A stretch of 64,000 nt of DNA from the NCBI GenBank assembly GCA_963920525.1, contig OY986439.1, positions 50,533,482 to 50,597,481 on the forward strand. The letters are read 5' to 3'. Shown piece by piece: positions 34,382-46,644 of this stretch. The position numbers and the translations under genes were made by a program. Each line of letters opens with the position of its first letter. Within the stretch, counting starts at the first letter, position 1. A model generated the notes under the pieces. That model saw only the letters and a list, made by a program, of their open reading frames with translations. It was not told the DNA's origin and did not search any database. Source of the stretch: Dichetophora obliterata (taxonomy: Eukaryota; Arthropoda; Insecta; Diptera; Sciomyzidae).

Positions 34382-34702
34382 TTAGTTTAATATTCTAAAC
34401 TGATTTTATTTGCTTCCGATTCGAGGTCTTTTTTGCTCAGCGAAGCTAGTTATACTGACTGGACAGTCATTACAAATTTATTTCTTAAGCTACTTAAATG
34501 ATGTTATGTATTTAACTAACGGCTACATAGCTCATTCCTATGTTAGATTATTTCTCCAAAAATTTCAAAGTAAGACAAACATAGTTAATCAAATTGAATA
34601 GCAAAAATATATAGAAATTCATCAATTAAATCAAATTACAATTCAAACAATTTTGGATATAAAATTAATAAGCAATTCTATTAAAAACTTATTTTTAGAA
34701 GT

Positions 34703-35000
34703 GTTTTTGATTTTATTAGAAAATGAGTTCCATAATATTATGGCACTAACGAAAAACAATCTGCTAGAGCTTTGGTAATTGTGCTAAGAAATAATAAGGT
34801 TTATGCTTCTGCTTGATCTACAGAACTTTAACTTATCGAAAAGATAATCAGGGTTACTCGTGTGTATAATTTTGTGTAAGAATACCTATTTCGTGCATAA
34901 TAAAAGGTTGTCAAGCAAGCTACGCCCTAACAACTGGTTAGTAAAATGTGAAATATGGCCAAATCTTCGAAGGTCATAAACGTAGCGAGAATATTGTGGG
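34703..35000 (-). pseudogene. LINE reverse transcriptase C-terminal fragment
   Basis: Reading the - strand from about 35000 gives RYVYDLRRFGHISHFTNQLL, an internal stop, VFLHKIIHT, NPDYLFDKLKFCRSSRSINL and FFVSAIILWNSF. These align in order with the + strand LINE frame at 26238-27020 (RYVYGLRKFDHLSGFRNAIL; TPRYLYEKLQF; FFINAIRLWNSL). It is a diverged copy of the same family with stops. Confidence 0.75.
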
Positions 35001-35049
35001 TATGACATTAGATTCCATTCAAGCTAAAAAGTTTTTGGCGAGTTAAAAA

Positions 35050-35275
35050 ACTTGTATGATCAATCAACAATCATTTCTCGCGTTTTCTGTTTAAGTGAAT
35101 CATTGAATTTATCCAGCTGATGACAGAACACTTCTGAATTGATCGTTGTGTTGTTCAGGAGAAGGTAAAAAAACGATTTCCTTGACATACCACCAAACAA
35201 CCAGCATCACATTTTTTCCACGAATATCGGCTTTGAATCGGGTTTTCTTTTTCCGACAACAGTACACAAAATTCT
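35050..35275 (-). pseudogene. Mariner transposase fragment (middle region)
   Basis: The - strand shows DIRGKNVMLVVWW followed in shifted frames by KSFFYLLLNNTTINSEVFCH and QLDKFNDSLKQKTREMI. This is the mariner pattern (K.VML.IWWD..G...YELL..n.TIN...Y..QL..L...L..KR), where the Asp of WWD is already lost. No terminal repeats were identified around it. Confidence 0.6.
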
Positions 35276-35739
35276 TGTTCATGGAAATGAAATAATAGAT
35301 ATCTTTTATTTACCTTTAGGAATGCTTTCAGAAGGAGCTAGTCGTAAAAAGTCTAGGCATATTAAGTTAAATCATATCCGTAAAAACCCTAGAGAACTAT
35401 CCAATATAGATTTATTCCATGGATTACTGCTTTCATCAGATCCTATTATATCTTCTCATAGAAAAGTATTGAAAAAAAAAGAATAATGAAATAGTGTCAA
35501 ATTGACACCAAAAGCGTTTGAAGGTTAATTTAAAACGAAGATGGCGATATGAATGATGACACAATTGATTTAATTTCTGATCTCAATTTCTCGGATTGTG
35601 TATTGAGTGACTCTACGAATAACTTTTATGATAGTCAATAATTTTCTCTGTTATTTTCTCTCATTCTTAAGATTTATGTAAAATTTAAACGAACAAATAA
35701 TTTAAATAAAATTATTTTCGAATTTATAAACTTCATTGA

Positions 35740-36560
35740 ATATTGTGTGGGAGGCAGGCGAAGGGCGTGGTCAATCTGAATAAAAAATTGTATGATAATT
35801 AAGTGAACCAAGTTAAAAAAAACAATATAATTTCCGTTCTAATACTTTTTACAAATCGATTTGTTGTAATTTTATTTTTAATTCTGTATAGGAGGTGGGC
35901 GAAGGGTGTGGCAAAACTTGATTTCATTTTTGTGTGCTAATTATGTGAATCTATAAATAAAAAAAGTTAATTAATCTCCTTTCTTATAGATACTTCTTAC
36001 AACTGGAGATATTGCACTTTTATTCTTCATTTTGAACGGGAGGGGGGAGAAGGGCGTGGCAAATGTTGATGAAGTTGTTATGTGGTATTATTTAATCTTT
36101 ATTTGGTATGGGAGGTGGGCGAAGGTCGTGGCAGATCTCGATGAAAGTTTTATATAGTAATAATGTGAATATATTAAATAAAAAATAGTTAAGTTTGGTT
36201 CCAAAGATTTTCTACAACTGAAGATATTGCAATTTATTTTTTATTTGGTATGGGAGGTGGGCGAAGGAAGTGGCTGATCTTGATGAAATTTTTATGTGGC
36301 ATTATATGAATCTAGTAAATAAAATAAGTAGTTAATTTTGGTTCTAGCACTTTCTAAAACTAGAGATATTTCACTGGTAGTCTTAATTTTGTATTGGTGG
36401 TGGGCGAAGGGCGTGTCAGATTATGATTAAACTTTCATATGGTAATCATTTGAATTTAGTTAATAAATACATTTGTTAATTTTGTTTCTTACGCCATCTA
36501 CAGCTCAAGATATTGTACTTATATTGTATGGGAGGTGGGCGCAGGGCGTAGTTGATGTTA
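35740..36560 (+). repeat. Tandem repeat of about 140 bp, six to seven units
   Basis: The anchor GGGAGGTGGGCGAAGGGCGTGG recurs with small changes near 35749, 35890, 36040, 36108, 36251, 36396 and 36529. The AT-rich intervening sequences are similar (ATGTGAATCTATTAAATAAA, GTTCTAGCACTTTCTACAACTAGAGATATT). Units are diverged and non-coding, and recall other GGGCGTGG-rich arrays at 57873-62640. Confidence 0.8.
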
Positions 36561-36564
36561 TAAG

Positions 36565-37655
36565 TTGATAATAATAACACCCGCCAAATTTGATGTACCT
36601 ACGATGATTCCTTCCATTTTTGTCCCTCATTCCCTATGAGTGTAGGTTTGAAGTCGTAAAGTTGTGAAGCTGTGAAAAAATAAATTTAAGTCCTCTGTTG
36701 GGAAAAAGTGAAATTACTCTCCGAACAACCCAGTACTAGATAAATACAATATATGTCTTTGTCCATAGTCGTTGTCTTCTCAGACCTACAGTGAAATTTT
36801 AAACGGAATATTTTTGTACATACAACACATTATCAAGCGGCCGTTTGTGTGGGACTTTTTGAGCTTTTTGGGAGAAAAATTACAAAAGTTAAAAAAGTTG
36901 CCTTAAACTTAGTCTGAGAGGGTTAAAATATTCAATGAAAATGTTTCTTGGAAAAGTTCATTTTAAGAAGGGCTAATATATCGATAACATGTCAACTTTT
37001 TTCTGCTGCTTCTTAGTCATTTCCTGGTTATTATGTTTCCTAAATTTCAAATATGAAAAGTTTTAAGGTAATTTTGACTAGATTTAAGGCATTTTATGGT
37101 AATTTTTAGGGATTTTTAAGTCATTTTATTGTAATTTTTGGACCCTTTTAATTTGTAGACCATTAACCAGGTTTTTAGGTAATTTTTGTGTAAAGTTAAA
37201 ATATAATTTTTTTCGTTTTTTTATACTAAAAAATGTAAAAATTCAAATTTTTAACATATTTCTTTAACAATAGTCCTTTCAATCAAAAACATTACATCTT
37301 CACAAAGGAGTAGCTTTGTTTATAGACCACGATGAAAAAAGCTCTGCGGCGAAACTGACGAAAGTCTGAAAAGGAAGAAGGATGAAATGAGTGTTAGATA
37401 AAAGCTCAGGATATGCTAGTTTTTATTAACTCTATTTTTTTGCTCTATTGCTTTAATATTCGGGGCTAAAAATGTTAATACTATGAAATTAGAGGAGAAA
37501 CTTACATATCGTTTATCGACATATCGTTTTTTAAATATTGCTCTCGTCAGTGCAGAAGTAAAAATAAGTTTTCCTGTTGACAAAAACATTTTGCCCGATA
37601 ATCAACGTTATATCAATTTAAATAATTTAAAAATGTACCTTGCAATATTCTGTAG
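36565..37655. other. AT-rich intergenic DNA
   Basis: No gene recognised. Near 37065-37200 a loose TTAGGNATTTTTNAGG word recurs a few times. Confidence 0.35.
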
Positions 37656-37660
37656 TGCTA

Positions 37661-38500
37661 CGCTGAAAAAAAACATACTTTAAAATTAAACAAAAAATTT
37701 TAAAATAAAAATGTAACTTATTTGCGTTTCTACACAACAAAATTTAAAACAAGCGTGTTTAATTTTCAACTATAAGCTCATTTCTGTTTTCTGTTAAATT
37801 TTTTCTTATTATTTCCTTACAATAACAAAAAATACATCGCTATCAGAGATTGAATTAAAAAATTATGTACAGTAGAATCATTGAAAATTATTGCCAGACA
37901 ATAACAAATCCTTACAATAACAAAAAATACATCGCTATTTGAGATTGAATTAAAAAATTATGTACAGTAGAATCATTGAAAATTATTGCCAGACAACTAA
38001 GACCCCGATTTTACATTTAAATGTCTGAAAATAATTTTGAATTATTCGTACAATTAATGAGCATAAGATGAGATACGAACTTATTAATTATTTTGATATT
38101 GAAAATATTTTAAGCCGCAATGAAACGCAAACTTCATCAAATGAAGACAAAAAATTTCTTATTCTGTGGGTCCCATGGGTCGTTGATCACGAAACTGACT
38201 TCGAAAACTCGAAAATGTTAAACAAATGGCATCGAAAAAATGGCAGTTTAAAATATTTGTTTTATATATTAAAGTTTTTGAATTAAATTTTTCGATTAAC
38301 TAAATGTGTTTAAACCTAAAATTTTCACAAAGAAAGTATATTTAAAACGTTGTCTTGAAAAGAAAAAATTTTGTTTTAAATTAAACTTTAAAAACATTTG
38401 TGTTTAATTTAAATGAAATTTTTTCAAGCTCTATTTCAAAAACAAATTCGTTTAATATAAACACAATTTCATTTAATTTTTACACATATTTCCCTCAGTG
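37661..38500. mobile_element. TA-flanked element with CRCTGA termini
   Basis: The left end CGCTGAAAAAAAACATAC and the right end, read inward, CACTGAGGGAAATATGTG form imperfect inverted termini. TA lies on each side (37659-37660, 38501-38502). Near both ends TTTAAATTAAAC / GTTTAATTTAAA words are repeated. The interior has a 95-bp tandem duplication (37816-37998) and a 72-codon frame (38068-38286) without any recognisable domain. Non-autonomous; superfamily unassigned. Confidence 0.6.
37816..37998. repeat. 95-bp tandem duplication
   Basis: CTTACAATAACAAAAAATAC begins at 37816 and again at 37911. The two copies are almost identical through TTGAAAATTATTGCCAGACA, which shows a recent duplication inside the TA-flanked element. 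Confidence 0.9.
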
Positions 38501-38782
38501 TACGTTTACAAATTATATAAAATAAATTGAAATCTAAGTAATGATTTATTTTTAAAGCATTACTTTTTGCTTATTTTTTATTGTTTTGCTTTATTTTTTG
38601 ATTTTTTAGGCAATTTTTGTCGTTTTATTTAGGTAATTTATTGCAGTTTTTTAGATCATCAAAATCCGAGCCCTGATTATAAGTCTCATTGAAAAATATT
38701 TGTCTAAGGTGCACTTCTATAGAGAATTCATCAGTAGCATTACCATTAACATTATTATTATAATTACTATTACCATTACCAT

Positions 38783-40764
38783 AACAAAAACAACAACAAA
38801 AACAAAAACAAAAACAAAAACAAAAACAAAAACAAAAACAAAAACAAAAACAAAAACAAAAACAAAAACAAAAACAAAAACAAAAACAAAAACAAAAACA
38901 AAAACAAAAACAAAAACAAAAACAAAAACAAAAACAAAAACAAAAACAAAAACAAAAACAAAAACAAAAACAAAAACAAAAACAAAAACAAAAACAAAAA
39001 CAAAAACAAAAACAAAAACAAAAACAAAAACAAAAACAAAAACAAAAACAAAAACAAAAACAAAAACAAAAACAAAAACAAAAACAAAAACAAAAACAAA
39101 AACAAAAACAAAAACAAAAACAAAAACAAAAACAAAAACAAAAACAAAAACAAAAACAAAAACAAAAACAAAAACAAAAACAAAAACAAAAACAAAAACA
39201 AAAACAAAAACAAAAACAAAAACAAAAACAAAAACAAAAACAAAAACAAAAACAAAAACAAAAACAAAAACAAAAACAAAAACAAAAACAAAAACAAAAA
39301 CAAAAACAAAAACAAAAACAAAAACAAAAACAAAAACAAAAACAAAAACAAAAACAAAAACAAAAACAAAAACAAAAACAAAAACAAAAACAAAAACAAA
39401 AACAAAAACAAAAACAAAAACAAAAACAAAAACAAAAACAAAAACAAAAACAAAAACAAAAACAAAAACAAAAACAAAAACAAAAACAAAAACAAAAACA
39501 AAAACAAAAACAAAAACAAAAACAAAAACAAAAACAAAAACAAAAACAAAAACAAAAACAAAAACAAAAACAAAAACAAAAACAAAAACAAAAACAAAAA
39601 CAAAAACAAAAACAAAAACAAAAACAAAAACAAAAACAAAAACAAAAACAAAAACAAAAACAAAAACAAAAACAAAAACAAAAACAAAAACAAAAACAAA
39701 AACAAAAACAAAAACAAAAACAAAAACAAAAACAAAAACAAAAACAAAAACAAAAACAAAAACAAAAACAAAAACAAAAACAAAAACAAAAACAAAAACA
39801 AAAACAAAAACAAAAACAAAAACAAAAACAAAAACAAAAACAAAAACAAAAACAAAAACAAAAACAAAAACAAAAACAAAAACAAAAACAAAAACAAAAA
39901 CAAAAACAAAAACAAAAACAAAAACAAAAACAAAAACAAAAACAAAAACAAAAACAAAAACAAAAACAAAAACAAAAACAAAAACAAAAACAAAAACAAA
40001 AACAAAAACAAAAACAAAAACAAAAACAAAAACAAAAACAAAAACAAAAACAAAAACAAAAACAAAAACAAAAACAAAAACAAAAACAAAAACAAAAACA
40101 AAAACAAAAACAAAAACAAAAACAAAAACAAAAACAAAAACAAAAACAAAAACAAAAACAAAAACAAAAACAAAAACAAAAACAAAAACAAAAACAAAAA
40201 CAAAAACAAAAACAAAAACAAAAACAAAAACAAAAACAAAAACAAAAACAAAAACAAAAACAAAAACAAAAACAAAAACAAAAACAAAAACAAAAACAAA
40301 AACAAAAACAAAAACAAAAACAAAAACAAAAACAAAAACAAAAACAAAAACAAAAACAAAAACAAAAACAAAAACAAAAACAAAAACAAAAACAAAAACA
40401 AAAACAAAAACAAAAACAAAAACAAAAACAAAAACAAAAACAAAAACAAAAACAAAAACAAAAACAAAAACAAAAACAAAAACAAAAACAAAAACAAAAA
40501 CAAAAACAAAAACAAAAACAAAAACAAAAACAAAAACAAAAACAAAAACAAAAACAAAAACAAAAACAAAAACAAAAACAAAAACAAAAACAAAAACAAA
40601 AACAAAAACAAAAACAAAAACAAAAACAAAAACAAAAACAAAAACAAAAACAAAAACAAAAACAAAAACAAAAACAAAAACAAAAACAAAAACAAAAACA
40701 AAAACAAAAACAAAAACAAAAACAAAAACAAAAACAAAAACATAAACAAAAACAAAAACAAAAA
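38783..40764. repeat. (AAAAAC)n hexanucleotide array, about 330 units
   Basis: Nearly 2 kb of perfect AAAAAC hexamers with essentially no variants between 38800 and 40740. It begins in a CCATTACCATAAC context at 38755-38782. Long Lys-Thr, Cys-Phe, Val-Phe and Leu-Phe frames here follow from the hexamer period and are not genes. Confidence 0.99.
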
Positions 40765-40978
40765 CAATAACAATAGCCATAGCCATAACCATAACCATAA
40801 CCATAACCATAACCATAACCATAACCATTACCATTTCCATTACCATTACCATTACCATTACTATTACCACTACCGTTACCATTACCAATAGCATAACCAT
40901 TACCATTACCAATACCAGTGCTATTACCAATACCAATACCAAGTCCATTACCAATAGCATTACCATTACCATTACCAT
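40765..40978. repeat. CCATTA/CCATAA variant block, copy 1
   Basis: About 200 bp of mixed hexamers (CCATAA, CCATTA, CCATTT, CTATTA, CACTAC, CGTTAC, CAATAG). The ordered run of variants ACTATTACCACTACCGTTAC, then ATTACCAATAGCA is found again at about 43110-43165. It sits between the two large arrays. Confidence 0.9.
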
Positions 40979-43062
40979 AACAATAACAATAACAATAACA
41001 ATAACAATAACAATAACAATAACAATAACAATAACAATAACAATAACAATAACAATAACAATAACAATAACAATAACAATAACAATAACAATAACAATAA
41101 CAATAACAATAACAATAACAATAACAATAACAATAACAATAACAATAACAACAACAATAACAATAACAATAACAATAACAATAACAATAACAATAACAAT
41201 AACAATAACAATAACAATAACAATAACAATAACAATAACAATAACAATAACAATAACAATAACAATAACAATAACAATAACAATAACAATAACAATAACA
41301 ATAACAATAACAATAACAATAACAATAACAATAACAATAACAATAACAATAAAAACAATAACAAAAACAAAAACAATAACAATAACAATAACAATAACAA
41401 TAAAAATAAAAATAAAAATAAAAATAACAATAACAATAACAATTACAATTACAATTACAATAACAATAACAATAACAATAACAATAACAATAACAATAAC
41501 AATAACAATAACAATAACAATAACAATAACAATAACAAAAACAATAACAATAACAATAACAATAACAATAACAATAACAATAACAATAACAATAACAATA
41601 ACAATAACAATAACAATAACAATAACAATAACAATAACAATAACAATAACAATAACAATAACAATAACAATAACAATAACAATAACAATAACAATAACAA
41701 TAACAATAACAATAACAATAACAATAACAATAACAATAACAATAACAATAACAATAACAATAACAATAACAATAACAATAACAATAACAATAACAATAAC
41801 AATAACAATAACAATAACAATAACAATAACAATAACAATAACAATAACAATAACAATAACAATAACAATAACAATAACAATAACAATAACAATAACAATA
41901 ACAATAACAATAACAATAACAATAAAAATAACAATAACAATAACAACAACAATAACAATAACAATAAAAACAATAACAAAAAAAAACAATAACAATAACA
42001 ATTACAATTACAATAACAATAACAATAACAATAACAATAACAATAACAATAACAATAACAATAACAATAACAATAACAATAACAATAACAATAACAATAA
42101 CAATAACAATAACAATAACAATAACAATAACAATAACAATAACAATAACAATAACAATAACAATAACAATAACAATAACAATAACAATAACAATAACAAT
42201 AACAATAACAATAACAATAACAATAACAATAACAATAACAATAACAATAACAATAACAATAACAATAACAATAACAATAACAATAACAATAACAATAACA
42301 ATAACAATAACAATAACAATAACAATAACAATAACAATAACAATAACAATAACAATAACAATAACAATAACAATAACAATAACAATAACAATAACAATAA
42401 CAATAACAATAACAATAACAATAACAATAACAATAACAATAACAATAACAATAACAATAACAATAACAATAACAATAACAATAACAATAACAATAACAAT
42501 AACAATAACAATAACAATAAAAATAACAATAACAATAACAATAAAAATAAAAATAAAAATAAAAATAAAAATAACAATAACAATAACAATAACAATAACA
42601 ATAACAATAACAATAACAATAACAATAACAATAACAATAACAATAACAATAACAACAACAATAACAATAACAATAACAATAACAATAACAATAACAATAA
42701 CAATAACAATAACAATAACAATAACAATTACAATAACAATAACAATAACAATAACAATAACAAAAAAAAACACAATAACAATAACAATTACAAGAAAAAT
42801 AACAATAACAATAGCAATAACAATAACAATAACAATAACAATAACAACAACAATAACAATAACAATAACAATAACAATAACAATAACAATAACAATAACA
42901 ATAACAATAACAATAACAATAACAATAACAATAACAATAACAATAGCAATAACAATAACAATAACAATAAAAATAACAATAACAATAACAATAACAATAA
43001 CAATAACAATAACAATAACAATAACAATAACAATAACAACAACAATAACAATAACAATAACC
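40979..43062. repeat. (AATAAC)n hexanucleotide array with variant patches
   Basis: About 2.1 kb of AATAAC hexamers. Patches of AAAAAT (41402-41425, 42543-42570), AATTAC (41442-41458, near 42000), AACAAC and a few AAAAAC units interrupt it at separate places, and there are occasional single-base length changes (near 41980 and 42765). Compared with the AAAAAC array it is older or less homogenised. No coding. Confidence 0.98.
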
Positions 43063-43270
43063 ATAACTATAACCATAACCACTTCCATTACCATTACCAT
43101 TACCATTTCCATTGCCATTACTATTACCACTACCGTTATCATTACCAATAGCATTACCATTACCATAACATCAACCATAACCATAACCATTACCATTATC
43201 ATTACCATTACAATTACAATTACCATAACCTTTACCATTACGATTACCATTAACATTATCATTACCAAAT
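43063..43270. repeat. CCATTA/CCATAA variant block, copy 2
   Basis: It matches the variant order of 40765-40978 (ATTACTATTACCACTACCGT, then TACCAATAGCATTACCATTA) and ends in unique sequence after CATTATCATTACCAAATTCC. The paired blocks bracket the AATAAC array. Confidence 0.9.
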
Positions 43271-43440
43271 TCCATTTGTTATGTGTTGAATTTGTAATGG
43301 AATGCCTGAATTTCAATTTATCTTTTTTGAATTACAATTGGAAATCATGCAGAACTAAAAGATAAAATTGGTAAACACACATATTTATCACTTGTTCTGT
43401 TAAAAAATCGTTTAGAGAGTTATCCAAATTTCTATAATTT

Positions 43441-43900
43441 TAATTTTTTTTTATTTTTATTTTTTATTTTTATTATTAAAGCTATACATTAGTACACTTA
43501 GAACTATGTTCTCTTATAGTACAAAATAATATAAAATTGAATAACAACTAGGTTTAATTGAGAATATTTGGATTGAATTTAATTTTGTTTAACTTAATTA
43601 ATTTAAGGTAAAGGTAACTTAAAATATAAGCCAAAAATTTGTTTAAAAAGAGTAAAAAGTTTTCTTTTAATACAGTGGTGGTTGAGTAGTAAATGAAAAA
43701 ACAAAAATATAAAGAATTATAGACTTACAAGATATAGTAGGGAGCTGAGAAGAGAGAATAAATTAAAAATTTAAGTTGTTTCAGTAGAAAAAAAAAGATA
43801 AAATAGATTGCCTAAAAATTCTTCTCCTAGTAATTTCTTTTATCCTTCGAGGCAGTGCATTCCATATTCTAATGGCGTTAACGAAAAACAAATTAATAAA
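43441..43900 (-). pseudogene. LINE 3' end with reverse transcriptase C-terminus
   Basis: On the - strand VFVNAIRIWNALPRRIKEI and FRQSILSFFF (about 43895-43785) match the end of the + strand LINE frame at 26940-27015. They are followed by an untranslated segment (GTACTATAAGAGAACATAGT) shared with 31360-31410 and a TTTTTA-type tail at 43443-43475. Only the last part of the retrotransposon is present. Confidence 0.8.
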
Positions 43901-45554
43901 AAAAATATTTAATAATATTTTAAAAGTAAGTTTTACTTAAGTAAAGCTTTTAAAAAGAAAAGATTGCACTTTGAAACCCGAAAATTCTTATAGAAAGCAT
44001 TAACTTTTAACAGTTTTCTCTTTTGCTCCACATGCAAGCTCCAACCGGATTTCCGCATAATAACCGCCATTATATAAAAAACATAAAAATTCAATTCCAT
44101 CCACAACAAGAAACCTCATCAAAAATAATTGGTCTTCAAAACAAGACAAGCAAAAAACAAACCAAAAATAAACAAAAAATAAAAAAAACAAACAAAATTT
44201 TTAACCAAAAAACAAACTTAAATAACAACAAACAAAAAATGGTACTTTTTCTTCATAAGCGGATTTTCTAATGATATTAGCTCAAAGTAGCAGATTCCCG
44301 CGTCGTTAAATTTCTTTGTTAATTTTCCTTTCAACTGTGAACTTTTACTGCAAAATATTTTTAGTCACACTTATTTTTTATAATTTCATATACATTCTTT
44401 CTAATTCTGATGGCTATTTTTAATTCTTGAGGCTGTATGATGATTTCAATTTGTGAGATGTTTTAGATTTTTTTTTAAAACGAAGACATTTGTGTTAAAA
44501 TAAAATAGAAAATAAATAACAAAGTAGCAAAAGAAAAAAAAAATATAAATTAAAATTGCTTAAAAATTGGCCAAAATCAAAGCAATGTTAGTGCCATGGG
44601 CAAATCTATAAAATATTTCAATGTGAAGCAATCAGCTTGGAATTTGATGGCATGTTGGAATGGCACAGAGCTGTGACTTTTTAGACAAATATATCTACAA
44701 ACATGCATACATACATGTGTAGATGGTCACAAAGATCAATCCAAGTGCTCTTAAATATTAAGCTTTTAACGCGAAGACTTTATTTTGAAGCTCAAAAACT
44801 ACAATAATAGCAAAGAAAAATTTAAATATTTTTTTGTGATTATTATTTCTTTGGAGATTATTTATATACTAAATTTATAAATAGTATGCATAGAATGTAT
44901 CAAATGGATGTCCCATGTTTTTATTGAATCTGGCAGGGGGCACGTTTCAGGTATAAAATTCAGAAAAAACTGCCTTTTCTCTTGGCTGGTTTAATATATG
45001 ACGTCTTTGTGGATAACAATTTCAAAGATCCGAACAATCTCAGTTTTATATTTTTTTATTTAAAATTTTTAAATTTTATTTTAATATAAAGAAAATATTG
45101 AAAATATATCATTATTTTAATAAAATATTTGAATAGATTCTTATAGTAAATACAAATAATTCTTGCATTACTTCTGCAAAAATACGAAATTAAATCATAT
45201 CAAATATATATTTAAAAGAAGTATTCCTAATATTGCTAGATAAGTTGATAACGTTTTGTTAAATGATTTTTTATGAAATAGATGATAGAAATTTGTAATT
45301 TAGTCATTCATTCATAACACATATCTCCCATAGAAAACGAAAGAAGATTTTTAAAATAAGCAAAATGAATAACAAACAACAATGATTAATAAAATATAAG
45401 CGTTGTGTGATGATTTTGTCAAATTTTTAAAAAAATTTCATCATAAATATCAGAATGTGAACGTATCCGCAGCAAATTAAAATTATTATATTTTGAACAT
45501 TTATTGCCATGTTGACAAGAAATTATTTCTTCGTATATGGATGACATTAATAAA
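43901..45554. other. AT-rich intergenic DNA
   Basis: An A-rich stretch of AAACAAACCAAAAATAAAC-type words runs through 44130-44240. Frames of 60-82 codons here are low-complexity products. No gene recognised. Confidence 0.4.
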
Positions 45555-45562
45555 GTAATAAC

Positions 45563-46209
45563 TAGTGTCCGACCGAATATTCGGTTTCGGTTACGGCCAG
45601 TTTCGGCCATTTTTGTCAGTTTCTTTTGGTAAAAACTTCTTGCATCAGTCATTTAATTCAAATATAAAAATATTTACAACGCATTGTACAAAACAAAAAT
45701 TATTAATTCGTTTATAATTTGATTTCTCGTGTTAACGCATAACATTTTGGTTAATTTTATGCGTTCGATACTATCATTTTCGATTCTATCATCTTTATTG
45801 CAATTAATATTAAAGTTTAAGAATAAAGGAAAAGAAAACGAAATATTTTTATTTTTATAATACTAAACCTTTGAAAAAAAAAACTTTTTTTGTAGTTCTA
45901 TAAAAATGTACATTGTATGTGCATACTATTTTGAGTGTGTACTGAAGATATAAATTATGCAATGCTTTTGTAATAAAAAATAAAAAATTATCACATTTAT
46001 TATTAAAGTAAACTTTAATTAATTATTATAAATTTTAATATTCAAATAATACTTTTTTATATTAAATTTTTTTCATATGTGTATGAAAGTACTTTTATTT
46101 CCTTTTAATAAAAAAAAAACTATTTGTAAAAACTTAAATTTTCATATTAATAACCAGTTTCGGTTTCAGTTTCGGTTTCGGCCGAAATTCCGGTTTCGGT
46201 CGGACACTA
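45563..46209. mobile_element. hAT-type MITE, 8-bp target duplication
   Basis: GTAATAAC flanks both ends (45555-45562 and 46210-46217). The termini are TAGTGTCCGACCGAA, continuing into GGTTTCGG/CCGAAA-rich subterminal sequence on both sides. The 8-bp duplication and TAGTG-type ends are standard for hAT elements. The 647-bp inside is AT-rich with no transposase; a 62-codon frame at 46077-46265 runs out of the element and is not a gene. Confidence 0.9.
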
Positions 46210-46339
46210 GTAATAACATCTTTTCAACATTAATGTTAACTTGTATATTTATTGTTTTTTTTTAAATTTGTAGCTCAAGTAAGCAAATCAAAACGTATTT
46301 TGTCGTATTATCAACAAAAAATAAACTTTACTCATAATG

Positions 46340-46640
46340 ACAGTTCTATGAATTACTTGGCATTGACGCAGATTGGTCCCTAGATATTGCGAACGATATT
46401 TCTCTCGAAGGATCCTGCTATTGGAAGCATCCAGTTTTGTTAAGCATAAATTAGGACGCGCACGATGAGCAATTTATACAGCACGATTTTCGTTCGCCAA
46501 GAGAGGGCTCTGCTTCTCAATTGCCTACTGAGCCCAAAGTAACACCTGTTGGCAAGAGTTATCCTTCGTTTAATCTCAATGCTGATATCGTTGGTTGAGT
46601 TAATGCTGGATACCAGATAGCGAAGCCCTTCACAACAGCA
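46340..46640 (-). pseudogene. RTE-type LINE fragment, end of the reverse transcriptase
   Basis: The - strand frame 46625-46440 reads LRYLVSSINSTNDISIEIKR, ITLANRCYFGLSRQLRSRAL and SWRTKIVLYKLLIVRVLIYA. This is the hallmark stretch after the polymerase domain in RTE-clade LINEs (RYLGS..., EI.RRI..AN, L.S..LSR.TK..LY..LI.PVL.Y). After a stop, FERNIVRNI and GP follow in another frame. No other part of this copy was found nearby; 56825-57612 holds an earlier part of a related element. Confidence 0.75.
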
Positions 46641-46644
46641 AAAG

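Noticed and set aside
38783..43062. Hexamer arrays as telomeric DNA
   Set aside because: The units AAAAAC and AATAAC are not the insect TTAGG type, they lie inside a window with unique sequence and transposons on both sides, and flies generally lack short telomeric repeats.
38625..43316. Very long open frames (up to 1563 codons) of Val-Ile, Cys-Phe, Lys-Thr and Leu repeats
   Set aside because: They are translations of hexanucleotide arrays, whose period is a multiple of three. Several frames on both strands are open at once and none has a start in a gene-like context.
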